A stretch of 64,000 nucleotides of DNA from Pleurotus djamor (Eukaryota > Basidiomycota > Agaricomycetes > Agaricales > Pleurotaceae), in assembly GCA_029747585.1 (NCBI GenBank), contig JAPEVF010000101.1:48003-112002 (forward strand). Reading direction: 5' to 3'. The number at the start of each line of letters is the position of its first letter. Within the stretch, counting starts at the first letter, position 1. Shown here piece after piece: positions 22,578 through 32,249 of the stretch. The notes beneath the pieces were generated by a model. That model was not told the origin of the DNA. It did not search any database and saw only the letters and a program-made list of their open reading frames with translations. A program made the translations under genes and the position numbers.

Positions 22578-23198
22578 CTAACCAAAACGCGATATAAGGA
22601 ATTCTAGACTTTCAGGAGGACGCGAAACCCATTTGGAGATGGAAAGTGATTTCCCCACAATTTTTAGGTACAGCACGTAAGTAGGACCCTCGAGGGCGTC
22701 GTTGGCGATGCCGCCGGGAGTCTGTCGAAGCAAGGGTGCAAGGGTCTTCAGGGTGTCGAGGAGCGACCATCTCAATGATCTTGAGCAACCGCGGGCAAAA
22801 TGAATTACGCGTCCAAGTGCGTTCAAGGCTCCGGTCAGGCATCTTTCCACCGAGCGTGTCGCTTCGCGAAGCCAGCGGGTCACATCTGAGATAGATCATA
22901 GATGGCTAAGATTAGGAGCGGGATTTCCCTCCAAGAACAGCTACGATCATCGCAGTAGCAGGTGAAAAAAGTCACCGGTGAGATACCGGTGAAGGCGATG
23001 ACCAACATCCATATACTTACCTTGTTCAGCGGGTTCTATCCGATAGATATTGAAGTAGTATGTATGAGAGTATTCAAAGGATCTGCGAACGCTATAATGT
23101 GCTTCGCTCCATAAGCACTTATTGATAGCCGGCGACGAAACATTGCGAATGGTAGTATTCAAGACCTTGTCATACAAGTCAGCCTGAGTGCATGGCAT
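22578..23198 (-). CDS. hypothetical protein (161 aa, 2 exons)
   Basis: Exons 23198-23021 and 22885-22578 join in frame (GTAAGT..CTCAG) to 162 codons with stop. The first exon ends YFNIYRIEPAEQ and the second continues DVTRWLREATRSVERC and LLDTLKTLAPLLRQTPGG. I do not recognise a family. No signal peptide or membrane segment is seen. It could be a fragment of a larger ancestral gene. The clean splice and frame support a real gene only moderately. Confidence 0.4.
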
Positions 23199-23338
23199 CG
23201 CGACTAAGGGACGTCTATAAGAGCTCGTAGCGAAATCACCTCCAGTTCTTCATAACTCCGATTTCCTGGGGATGAAAGATGAGGCCTAGAGTACAATAGG
23301 AATGCAAGATAAACGAAGAAGGTGCTCACCCGCCGCAT

Positions 23339-23689
23339 TCAAGCCGACGCTCCCATGTTGATACTCTGAGGAACAACCGCTGCGACAGGAACACCAGCTG
23401 AAGCACCAGCTGATACACCAACAGCACCCAAACCAGGAACACCAACGTTCAAGTTGCCGCTTAATCCACCACCGAGGCCGCCTAGGAGCCCTCCGACGAT
23501 GGGCAGGCCACCGAGTGTACCAGTCAGGGAGTTAAGAATCGGGCCAACGATGGGCAGACCGTTTACGAGACCACCGATAATTGGGAGGTCAAGATTCTGG
23601 TTATCCATAGACGACTGGACGGGAGCGGCGAGCACCGAGCCAAGCATAGCAAGAGCAAAGACAGCCTTGGTGGTAGCAGCGAAGAACAT
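23339..23689 (-). CDS. Gly/Leu-rich small secreted protein 2 (116 aa)
   Basis: Same length as the gene at 6829-7179 and nearly the same sequence. It has a signal peptide (AVFALAMLGSVLAA), then LPIIGGLVNGLPIVGP, TLGGLPIVGGLLGGLGGG, and a GVSAGASAGVPVAAV tail. The upstream ATG in the same open frame (23788) is in the 5' leader. A 5'-UTR intron (GTAAGT..TTTCAG) ends 5 bp before ATG 23689, so 23689 is the start. Differences between the copies are mostly conservative, which suggests both are under selection (inference). Confidence 0.85.
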   Translation of the reverse strand: MFFAATTKAVFALAMLGSVLAAPVQSSMDNQNLDLPIIGGLVNGLPIVGPILNSLTGTLGGLPIVGGLLGGLGGGLSGNLNVGVPGLGAVGVSAGASAGVPVAAVVPQSINMGASA

Positions 23690-23806
23690 CTTAACTGAAA
23701 CAGCCTTTCTCAGCTTTTGAATCACTGAGACGAGATGAAAAAAAAAACTTACTAGCTTGGGTCTTATGAGGAGTGATCTGTCGTTCACAAGGCAGCTTTT
23801 AGACGG

Positions 23807-23814
23807 TTTTTATA
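23807..23814 (-). promoter_or_regulatory. TATA box (TATAAAAA) of the Gly/Leu-rich secreted protein 2
   Basis: It lies 118 bp upstream of the ATG with the 5'-UTR intron in between, the same layout as in the left-arm copy. Confidence 0.55.
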
Positions 23815-24374
23815 CCTTGCCTCTCATGATGTCCCCTCCGCTGCCACCCCTCCTAGCAGTTCAGTATTCGTAGGCTAGTGGCGCATGGACCAAGACCGAA
23901 ATTCCAACGAAATTCGGGCGAGAAACGAGGCGGGGGCGATGAAGAGTCGCCTTCGAGAGTTCGGGGGAGCTATGTTAGCACATTCACGTCCGCGTATTGG
24001 ACTACCTTGCATGAAGAATTTGGGGTTCTGAACTATGGAGGCTTGGAGATGTCGTGATAGGCCTAGGCGCGCGCGAAGCCGGAACGTCAGTGTGAGTGTG
24101 GGAAGAAGCTTTCCCACAGTCAGTGCTGCGAATACTTAGGTCCGAGACTAGGGGCGAAAGGGAGCTGCCAGGAGCCAGGAGCCAGGGGACGCGACAGTCC
24201 CCGTGTCCGCCTTTCATTGGCGATTGATATAGATACCCGACACTTTCTCAGCACCTCTAAGATACTCTGTACTCATGCTCTGTCAGCCAGTTTAGCTCCT
24301 CTTTCTGTGGAGTATAGAGTAGTGTATAGAGTAGATAGATAATAAGGTATATTCAACTGGGAGATACATATCCG

Positions 24375-24500
24375 TGAATGAGTGAGTGCAGTGGTATCCA
24401 GTACATGATGATGTTTGAAAGGATGTAGAAGAAGTGATGAATGAGTGAGGGCAGTAGTATCCAGTACATAATGATAATTAGAAAGATGCAAAAGGAATGT
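24375..24500. repeat. 63-bp tandem repeat, two copies
   Basis: Two adjacent units begin TGAATGAGTGAG and contain TATCCAGTACAT, at 24375 and 24438 (period 63). They lie between the two right-arm genes; the left arm lacks a clear second unit. Confidence 0.7.
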
Positions 24501-24615
24501 GGTCGTCTAGAGAAACGGTACAACAACAGTGGGAATGGAACGAGGGTGTGGTTTAATAGTGTATCAGTCGATGCAGGGGATTCGCTAAAGCAATTAATTT
24601 AATGAGTGAAGTGAT

Positions 24616-26424
24616 TCACTGCTTGGTCGCGAAAGAGGGTGAGGATTTACCACCGACGAGTCCTCGAAGGTTGGTAAAGAACTTGGAACGTCCGGGGAAG
24701 AAGTGCTTCTGTTTCTTCTTCGGCGAGTCTCCTAAGGACTTCTTGTTGGACTCGTCTGAGATGGGATTGAAGGCGGATGCGAGGGAGCTGGTCGATGCCG
24801 AAGCAATTGGTGACGAGGCGATGAGTGAGGATCCAGCGTGAGAGGAAGGTCTGATGATGGAAGAAGGTTTGAAGTGAGCAAACGACTTCCTGATGGGAGC
24901 TTTTCCTTTATCTGAAAGGGGCGAAAACGCCGACGCGAGGGAGCAAGTAGACTCCGCAGCTGCCGGAAGGTTGGAAGCGAAGGCAGATACAGCGAACGGT
25001 GAGGTCGGTGGGGTCAAGTTGTGAGTGGTTCGCTGAGAGAGGAAGGATAACTTCTTCGCTGGGCCTTGAGCGCCGCTCTCCGAAACGGAAGGGAGTTCGG
25101 AGGCGAGGGAGTAAGGCGACTCCACGGCCGGGATTGGGGTGACTACAAGGGAAGACGATGCGTCCGGAGACGTCGGCGGGGACAAGTTCATGTTTGAAGC
25201 AGTACTGGCACTCTGGAAGAGGAAAGAAGATTTCTTGGGTATTCCTTTGAGTCCTGATAGAAGTCTGCTCCTCGACCATCCCGAGTTGGAGGAGCGTCCT
25301 GAGAACACGGACGCCGTGTCTGACCGAGAAGCCGTCGCGCGAGGCGTCAAGTACTTGGGTGAGGGAGTCATCATCAACCCATCGTGAGCGTGAGGGGTGA
25401 GACATCTTGGAGTGGAGAGCCCTTGGCTCAGTTCTTCGGCAGTGAGTTCGTCTTCTCCTCTAACGCCGGATTCATTGTCGTCTGGAGCTTGGAGGGCGAC
25501 TCCATTAATTGTGTGAGTTTCCGCGTCCTCGGCGGGGTCGTCGCAGACGGGAGCGGGCTCAACTCTTGTAGTCTCGACCTTGTCATAAGCCACAATAATA
25601 GCTGGACCGTCCCTCAGTGTGGAGGAGCTGGAGGAGCGAGTAGTCGCGAAGAATGTCGCTTGACTATCCCGAGAAGCACCTGAGTTGATCGAGCTACCAC
25701 TGCTACCCGATGCGATAGAAGTGGGATATGCCTGATCCACCGGCGCCGCGTCCTGGAGCGTAGATGGAATGAGGAAAATTGGCTGCCTATCTTCCTCGGC
25801 CGGCTCGCCGTCGTAGCGAACCTCAGGTTCGATCTCCTCATCTTCGGGGGTAGGGGGAGGCGCGTTATCTTCTTCTGGGTCATCTTTTTTGGAGGGGACT
25901 TCTGGCTCATTAGCCAAAGCCTGAGTATCTTGTGGCTGGTCAATGATCGGCGCGGCCACAGTCTCGACCGGCGCAGGAGCAGCTTCATCCATATATTCTA
26001 ATGCTTCCAAGTCATCGGGCGATAGCAGTCCAGCTGCAATTCGCCGAGCAATGGTGGTAGAGGGCGCGTGCTCAAAGGGATGGTCAACAGCCAAAGGTAC
26101 GAGAGGCCGCGGCGTAGTGAGGATGAGTTGATCCGGTATATATTCTAATGCCTCCTTGGACATCTTGGACAGCGGCCTCAACAGGCTTCTGAGATCGAGT
26201 GGGCCTTGACCTTGCAAAGCTTCAGAGGATAATCAAAGATCGCGTAGGTATCACTCACTTGGGATGAGGCTGCTTTTGAGGTACTCATCCATAGCCAATT
26301 GAACCTAGGACGCGCTGTGGTTAACGACCAGGCAACAGTACGGCGCGTAAAGCTCGAAACTCACCATCCATGAGGTACCACGGGGCATCCTGGATATCCA
26401 GTCATTCATTTCGGAAGGATCCAT
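24616..26424 (-). CDS. Ser/Pro-rich protein of unknown function, paralogue 2 (566 aa, 3 exons)
   Basis: Exons 26424-26365, 26304-26259 and 26210-24616 give 567 codons including the stop. Exon borders match those of the left-arm gene. The N-terminal half is nearly identical to the paralogue; the C-terminal half has one more copy of the Ser-rich unit (PKKSSFLFQS .. LSPPTSP .. VESPYSLASE, then AKKLSFLSQR .. LTPPTSP .. ESTCSLASAF). It ends in a basic stretch (SPKKKQKHFFPGRSKFF) and GLVGGKSS. No enzyme or membrane motif is seen. It is probably intrinsically disordered; a nuclear location is possible from the basic end but unproven. Confidence 0.8.
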
Positions 26425-26640
26425 CCCAGAAGCGAAGAAGAGACAATTGTTTTGTGTTCGCCGGTTGTGGTATGGGAGGAAGGGAGAGAGACGCGATGAC
26501 CACCATTCACGATCGCGGAAATTCAAAGTTACTCTTGGTTTCCCACGATCGAATATTTCCACAAAGGAGTCAACCCCTGACACGCGAGACGCGAACAAAC
26601 GAACAATGGCGACGGAGGGCTGAGACCGCCTATACAGTCA

Positions 26641-27145
26641 GTACACTGGCGTATATAAGTTTATATCAGTGTGTGTCCTGGGCCTTTAGAGCTATAGATA
26701 ATCAATGATGACTCTCATAATCCCAGAAGTCTGTGATCCATGCACGAAAAAAGTGTTAATTGCGTGTGTCGCGAATGATTCACATTGAAGTCGACTACCA
26801 ATTTGTTTCTCATATATGATTTTCTTGCAGGAGTGATACCTACCACAATGTCAACCTTGTCGGCACTTGGCTGGTCTCCTACATCCCCTAAGTGATTGCA
26901 AAGGGGGAGCTACGAGTAAGCGCTAGGAGCCCGACGCTTTCGTTAGTTGAACGCAAGTTGATTAGAAGTTGAGCGACGGCAGCCACGTAACCAAGTAGTA
27001 CGAGAGAGTCTTTTATACGCCATCAATTCCTACACAGTTGTGGGTGTCCAGTTGAAAATCAACGGTTCCCGAGTCATTTGCGGTATGCGTGTCCAAAGGG
27101 CCCGTCTCGCCGGGTTTGATGGAGTAGTGCCCTTCAACTTGTCAG
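26641..27145. other. intergenic, about 500 bp
   Basis: Just outside the right duplication arm. No open frame of interest is seen. Confidence 0.4.
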
Positions 27146-28119
27146 CTAAGCGATTCGCCTAGTCCAGAAAGAAAAGTCTTTACAACAGCGAAACGCCTCA
27201 TTCGCATACATAGGGCGAGGGCCACGGTCCATATGACCAGTATTGTTGAAGCTCCGCACGCTTGGAATGCTCCGAGAAACGACGTCCATGGCCTCATAGT
27301 CAGGCAACGGCACATTGGGATATTTAAAGAATGAGGGAACGTTTACACGTGCGATGGTCAAGTCATACAACTTCCAGTGTTCATAACGGCGCGGGTAAAA
27401 GTCCGAGTTCCGGTAGAGTACAGGCTATGTGGGCGAATATTTCAATCAGCGATCTGCACAACGTACAGAAGGTGGTGTGTACCGACGATGGTCCTGTTAC
27501 GATGTATAGGGACAGTGCGTGAAGACGAGGGAATGTTTCCGATAGACGATCAACGTCGGCACCGCTTTAGCTTATGGGACATACATGGACTTGAAGCTCT
27601 CGAAGTTGGTTCCTACATCCTGGGTAGTCAAAGGCTTTGCACAAGAATTCAATCATCCCCGATGACGCCTGAGACTGTAGTGGCAATCTTCAGCCGAGTT
27701 AATAGTTTGAACTTCGCTCCGTCCCATGTCAATGGCTTCCAAGCACAGGGTGCTAAAGTGTGAAGTGAGTGANGATGGACGGGCAATAGATGGGTTTCTC
27801 GAGGAACTCATGAGAAGTTTGGTAGGGCCCCTATCAGACAGCCTTACTTACTGTGTGAGATTCCCAAGACGAGAGATGATCGATGACAGGCCAAGAGCGA
27901 TATTGACCCCTCCTGTTGATATTGATGTAGTAAACATGGTAAATCGTGTTCAACCCGAATTCGTAGAATGCTCGATTCACCCCGCAAAGCCTAGGGATTC
28001 AGGGAACGATGTTGATTTGATGTTGATGGAACAAATGAGGCTATATGGCTCCGAATTTCGTAGGGGAGCTTCAAATCGAGCTCCGTGTATTCGATTCTTG
28101 ACGGAGGTGAGTTCATCAT
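27146..28119 (-). pseudogene. F-box/LRR pseudogene
   Basis: The minus strand preserves the whole layout of the F-box gene at 57-1686. An F-box start (LPYEIRSHIASFVP), then in a shifted frame GVNRAFYEFGLNTIYHV, LRR-like pieces (KFKLLTRLKIATT, LRELQVHVCPIS, ETFPRLHALSLYIVT) and the C-terminal exon (LYDLTIARVNV, SIPSVRSFNNTGHMD) are all recognisable. It is broken by a 1-nt frameshift after the F-box start, another frame change near 27650, and an in-frame TAA at 27567-27569. One ambiguous base (27772) lies inside. Orientation is the same as the intact gene, not inverted. Confidence 0.8.
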
Positions 28120-28640
28120 TGGTGACAGGTATGTAGACTTCCAAGGCCGAACTAAGATGGAAGTTGAAAGTTGAAAGAAGACACGGCGCTCTTCGAAGCG
28201 CTTGGGCGCCTAAGCTTCCAACTTGCCCCGCACATACATCGTCCTCTATTCTAAGAGGATCGATTGTCATCCTCTCGTCATAGAGGCTGGTACTACAACG
28301 AGCCTAACATCGTCCTGCCATCATGCACTGTAGCCCACCAGGTGACAAAAATTCCCTTGAAGCTTCCATTCTGTGCCTTTAAGCCCTTGAAATACGGGCT
28401 AGTCCTTGAAAGACTGTGTCATGCACCCAGTACTCTGCTTCTTGAAGAAAACATTCATTCGAGACACACACTGTCCTATGTCTATCCTGTAATATTTTAC
28501 TACTGATTTTCCCATTCCGCCTTACTCTAGTCGCGCCGAAGTTAGGCTCAACCCGATAGGCGAAACGTCGCGCTCATCACGTATCCCACTTTATCGTTTC
28601 GTCAAATCACAGGGATCGGGCACAACATGCTCATGTCTCT
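28120..28640. other. intergenic
   Basis: Between the F-box pseudogene and the tandem cluster of secreted proteins. No gene is seen. Confidence 0.4.
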
Positions 28641-28668
28641 TCACCGGGTCTCTCGCTCGGTCGCTTTC
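28641..28668 (+). promoter_or_regulatory. shared upstream element of the cysteine-rich family (gene B)
   Basis: ACCGGGTCTCTCGCTCGG lies about 135-150 bp before ATG 28794, comparable to the blocks before genes A, C, D and E. It is the most diverged at its 3' end. Confidence 0.4.
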
Positions 28669-28720
28669 TCCTGGGTTCCCAAGGTATCCCAATCACCCTC
28701 CAAATTTCTCCCAAAGTGAC

Positions 28721-28728
28721 ATATAAAT
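28721..28728 (+). promoter_or_regulatory. TATA box of secreted protein B
   Basis: TATAAATA lies 73 bp upstream of the ATG. Confidence 0.55.
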
Positions 28729-28793
28729 ACGGTCTTGCTCGCTTCTTAGTGCACCAGAGCTACGTGACAACCAACTCGAGTGTCGGAAACACG

Positions 28794-29474
28794 ATGTCCA
28801 GGTTCATCATCCAAGGTATTTGTCGGCACGGTTGTCTATCCAGCTGCATTTTTAAGCCGTTATAGTGATCCCTCTCGCTTTAATGTGCTTTCTGACGAAC
28901 GCCGCCGTCCTTAGCCTGCGGCAGACCACAGCTGTTTGTAATGCTAATGGTAGCCGGGGTTCATGTAGTCCTACCGATGCCGGAAAGGTACGTCTCGTCT
29001 TGGTAGCTCAAAGCTAGGATGTCTCACTCCAGCACAGTGCGCTAGCGCATTGAAAGCCCAGTTCTCCAGGCGATCCGACGGAAAACTTTCATTTTCGGGG
29101 AACTACGGCGCTTTTACTGGTGGCTGCCGCTGCTATGCTCAGTGCAGAACGGGACCAAACTTCCCTACCTGTATTGGTGCGTCCCTATTCATATTCTTGA
29201 TCCTTAAAACATGGTTCTGACCAACAACTAGTCGATTCGAAGCGCGTCGATCAACATTTCAATCAAATCCGTAACACTTGCATCTCAAGTGCTGCTGAAG
29301 CTACTGGTGCGTAGCATTTCACCGCCCGTTTACCATTTCCAGCGCTCATCGCTTTCCCTTGACAGGATATCTCTACGTGAGTTATCTGATTCCTTTTACC
29401 CTCTCCGGGCTGTACTGATGTCATCCGTCTTCTATCAGGCTGACAATGTTAAATGGGAGTTCGACCGAAAGTAG
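28794..29474 (+). CDS. small secreted cysteine-rich protein, family member B (134 aa, 6 exons)
   Basis: Exons 28794-28815, 28866-28987, 29038-29176, 29232-29306, 29366-29376 and 29439-29474 total exactly 135 codons with stop. The signal peptide (VIPLALMCFLTNAA) is interrupted by intron 1. The mature part has 8 cysteines: AVCNANGSRGSC, KC-ASALK, GGCRCYAQCRTG, PTCI and NTCISSAA. Exon 5 is only 11 nt (GATATCTCTAC). The end is ADNVKWEFDRK. It is the first of four tandem siblings in the same orientation. Function is unknown; an extracellular, disulfide-rich protein is inferred. Confidence 0.85.
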
Positions 29475-29851
29475 ATTCACACCTCTCAGACATATATGTT
29501 TGTCTGTCATCACTGCACCAGCATCCTGTTGTTCCACCGTTGTTCATTTAGATTCCGGTCCCGCTATAAGTACCCGTTAGTCAATATGCACCCTCCGCTT
29601 GAGAGTAGTCAGTGGTGGTGAGTGGTGACATTTCGCCGCGCACATGCTTCGTTCATCAGTTCTGATTGTATATTTTCGCGATCCGACTCCAACCCGTGCT
29701 CTTGAACAGCAACGTCGGATCAACACAAGCCTGAAATCCACAACGATATTTTCTTGGAGGCAACAGCATTTGCAGGACGTTTCTCCGCCCCCCGCTTCTT
29801 CTGGACATCGGGGGCTATATTTAGTCCTCGACGGCAAGGGTCGAGCTTGAC
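29475..29851. other. spacer between secreted genes B and C
   Basis: 3' end of B and upstream region of C. Short open stretches on both strands are not supported as genes. Confidence 0.45.
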
Positions 29852-29883
29852 GCATCGGGCTTCTCGTCCTCCTTACTGCGTAG
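29852..29883 (+). promoter_or_regulatory. shared upstream element of the cysteine-rich family (gene C)
   Basis: GCATCGGGCTTCTCGTCCTC followed by CTTACTGCGTAG, ending 127 bp before ATG 30010. It is very close to the blocks at genes A and E. A TATA-like TTTATAA is at 29957-29963. Confidence 0.55.
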
Positions 29884-30009
29884 TACCCGGCCATGCTGCA
29901 TGCACAGAGGGTCTTGCTCGTCCAAATCGAATCATCGGGATTCGCTTTCGATGTCATTTATAACTCTGGTCATCTTTTCTAGGTCAACTCAACACTTCGA
30001 CATCACGAA

Positions 30010-30718
30010 ATGCAGTTCCAAAACTTCCTCTTCCAAGGTAAGCGATCTCGTCCTCCAAGTATCGCACACGCAGCTCATCTCCAGTTATGCTCCTAGTCGC
30101 GCTTTTATTTGGCCTCGTTACGATTCTCGCCAACGCGGCTGTCCTCGAAGAACGTCAGTCACCCTATGTGTGTGATGTTCCTGGAAGCCGTGGTACCTGT
30201 AACACCACCTCCGCCAGACTTGTACGCATGAATCACCACTTCCTTTTGGCGTTTACCTGACCCCGCATTGTTGTCTCAGTGCATTACGGCACTGAAATCG
30301 ATTATGACCGTTCGATCCGATGGACGGCTGTCATGGACCGGGAACTATGGTGCTTACAATGGTGGTTGCAGGTGCTACGCCCAGTGCAGAACCGGCGCGA
30401 ACTACCCTACGTGCATTGGTATGCGAAGTTTCATGAAGCAACACTGCCACTAATTGCTCACCTTGATCCCGGCAGTGACTTCTGCTCAGTTTGATGCGGC
30501 CTTGTATGGCCTTCGTGACGCGTGCATCTCTAGTGCCGCCCAAGCAAAGGGTATGTAACATCAATGTCTCCACAATTCTACTTCTAAACACGGTTGCTTG
30601 GTCGTGCAGGTTATACATATGTGAGACGTTTTCTCCTTGCTCTTACCAAGACAAGCATGCTAACTTCGTGAATTATTAGGCCTACAATGCTAAGTGGGAG
30701 TTTGCCAGATACCCGTAG
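30010..30718 (+). CDS. small secreted cysteine-rich protein, family member C (142 aa, 6 exons)
   Basis: Same six-exon layout as B. Exon 1 (MQFQNFLFQ) ends at a GTAAGC donor. The signal peptide continues VMLLVALLFGLVTILANAA, followed by LEERQ. Core: YVCDVPGSRGTC, LC-ITALKS, GNYGAYNGGCRCYAQCRTG, PTCI, LYGLRDACISSAA, then the 11-nt exon (GTTATACATAT, GYTY) and KWEFARYP before the stop at 30716-30718. It is closest to member A in the start exon and the RYP end. All introns are GT..AG and 45-60 bp. Function is unknown. Confidence 0.85.
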
Positions 30719-30958
30719 TCATCGTAGTTTGTTATCGAAGCGTTACTCTCGAGCACGTATGGACTCTTCTTCTTGCCTTCAATTTCTTGGCGGCCTTGTT
30801 GTCTGCTTCCCTAGTCTTGATTCAACCATCCTTCGCGGCTTTGACCTCCCCTGCGCATCGCCTCATAGTGCGTGAGGTTCAGGCATGTTGATGCTCAGTG
30901 AATGAGAAGAACTCGAGGTACCGTATCTTGGCATTCCTTGGAAGATTGAGCGCTGGAA
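30719..30958. other. spacer between secreted genes C and D
   Basis: No gene is seen. It leads into the upstream element of gene D. Confidence 0.4.
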
Positions 30959-30987
30959 AATCGGGTTTCGCGTCAACGTCATCCGCC
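30959..30987 (+). promoter_or_regulatory. possible shared upstream element (gene D)
   Basis: AATCGGGTTTCGCGTC, starting about 128 bp before ATG 31088. It matches the first half of the family element only. No clear TATA box is seen. Confidence 0.35.
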
Positions 30988-31087
30988 ACCCATCGAGGAA
31001 TTCAACGAATTCGTGCAGGGCTCTTCAAGCTTAAGAGCAATCTCATAGCAATGAGCCCGAGCATCAAATTCCCCTTCCCCTGCGACC

Positions 31088-31803
31088 ATGTTGGTGACAA
31101 GAATATTCTTCCATCGTGGGTATCGTCGACTATAACACAGAATCCCCTAACCCTCACGTTCACGTCCTTGATAGTGATCTTCGTTTGCCTTGCTTCAGTC
31201 CTTGTTCGAGCCGCCGTGCTTGAGCAACGACAGTCACAGTTCGTTTGCAACGCGCCTGGGAGTCGAGGATCATGTAACACGACTGATGCGGGGAAAGTGA
31301 GTTCGCCTCTAATGTCTCACAATATGCTCGATAAGATCAGCCTCCCCCCTCAGTGTCTTCGTGCTCTGAGGTCCCTTTTCACCGTTCGCCGTGACGGCAG
31401 GCTAGAATTCACCGGAAACTATGGGGCCTATTCGGGTGGCTGCCGTTGTTATGCACAGTGCAGAACCGGACCAAATTACCCTAATTGCATAGGTAAGACC
31501 GCCACTCAGGCTGTCGGCGAACGCTTGACCTTTATCTTCATCTCTGTCTGTTAGTTTCACCTCAACGATATAACGAGCATATGTATGGCTTACGCGAAGC
31601 TTGCATTTCCAGTGCAGCTCGTGCTACTGGTATGTTTCATGACCTTTGCCTCGGAGTCGATGTTGCTCATCCGTCACTTCTTTTTCGTTCAGGTTACATT
31701 TATGTAGGGATAAGACTTCTTTTCTTCCAGTCTGCTTTGTCCTGATCATTTTTATTTTTTNATTTAGGCCGACTATGCTAAGTGGGAGTTTGCAAGGAAG
31801 TAG
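31088..31803 (+). CDS. small secreted cysteine-rich protein, family member D (about 136 aa)
   Basis: Proposed exon 1 (MLVTRIFFH, donor GTGGGT at about 31116) joins VIFVCLASVLVRAA-type signal sequence after an acceptor ending TTGATAG. An unspliced start further upstream (31052) is also open and cannot be excluded. The core is well conserved: FVCNAPGSRGSC, KC-LRALRS, GNYGAYSGGCRCYAQCRTG, PNCI, MYGLREACISSAARATG, the 11-nt exon (GTTACATTTAT), then KWEFARK and TAG at 31801. An ambiguous base (31761) is in the last intron. Only the 5' end is uncertain. Confidence 0.8.
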
Positions 31804-32083
31804 CTTATGCTCAATATCCCACTTCTGCGGACACTTGGTCTTTGTCTGATCAATAGACTTTTATTTTACCTCCCGGAGGCTTTATGTCTTTCGGACGGAA
31901 CTGCGGTAACTGGCCGACTCGGTGTGAAAATTCCCCAATTCCTCCAAGCCTTACTCCAAGTTGTCCTTGTCATCGTACAAGCGAGTGCCCACGTTCATAC
32001 GTATTATCGACTACCACAGCCTACACAACGTTGTTGGAGGAACTTGCCTAACCCAGTCTTCCACGGTAGGGTCGAATCACTCC
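31804..32083. other. spacer between secreted genes D and E
   Basis: Open frame 31807-32235 crosses the promoter of gene E and is not credible as a protein. Confidence 0.45.
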
Positions 32084-32113
32084 GATCGGGTTTCTCGCTC
32101 TCCATACTGCGTA
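32084..32113 (+). promoter_or_regulatory. shared upstream element of the cysteine-rich family (gene E)
   Basis: GATCGGGTTTCTCGCTCTCC and then ATACTGCGTA, ending 137 bp before ATG 32250. A TATATATA box is at 32188-32195. Confidence 0.55.
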
Positions 32114-32187
32114 AAAAAGGTCCACTCAGGGCATCATTACAGGGAAAACGATGCTATTCTCCTAGTCTCCGAGTCCCTTTCCTTGGG

Positions 32188-32195
32188 TATATATA
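32188..32195 (+). promoter_or_regulatory. TATA box of secreted protein E
   Basis: TATATATA lies 62 bp upstream of ATG 32250, like the boxes at genes A and B. Confidence 0.5.
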
Positions 32196-32249
32196 CGCGT
32201 TCCCAGCCGTACTAACAAGACATCGGATCCTCTGAACTCTGTTGGCAAC

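Larger units (their letters stand above)
23330..26640 (-). repeat. right arm of an inverted segmental duplication
   Basis: Opposite-orientation copy of about 4140-7190. It holds the 566-aa Ser/Pro-rich paralogue and the second Gly/Leu-rich secreted gene in the same relative order and spacing. The arm is longer than the left one mainly because of an extra internal repeat in the 566-aa gene. Confidence 0.85.
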
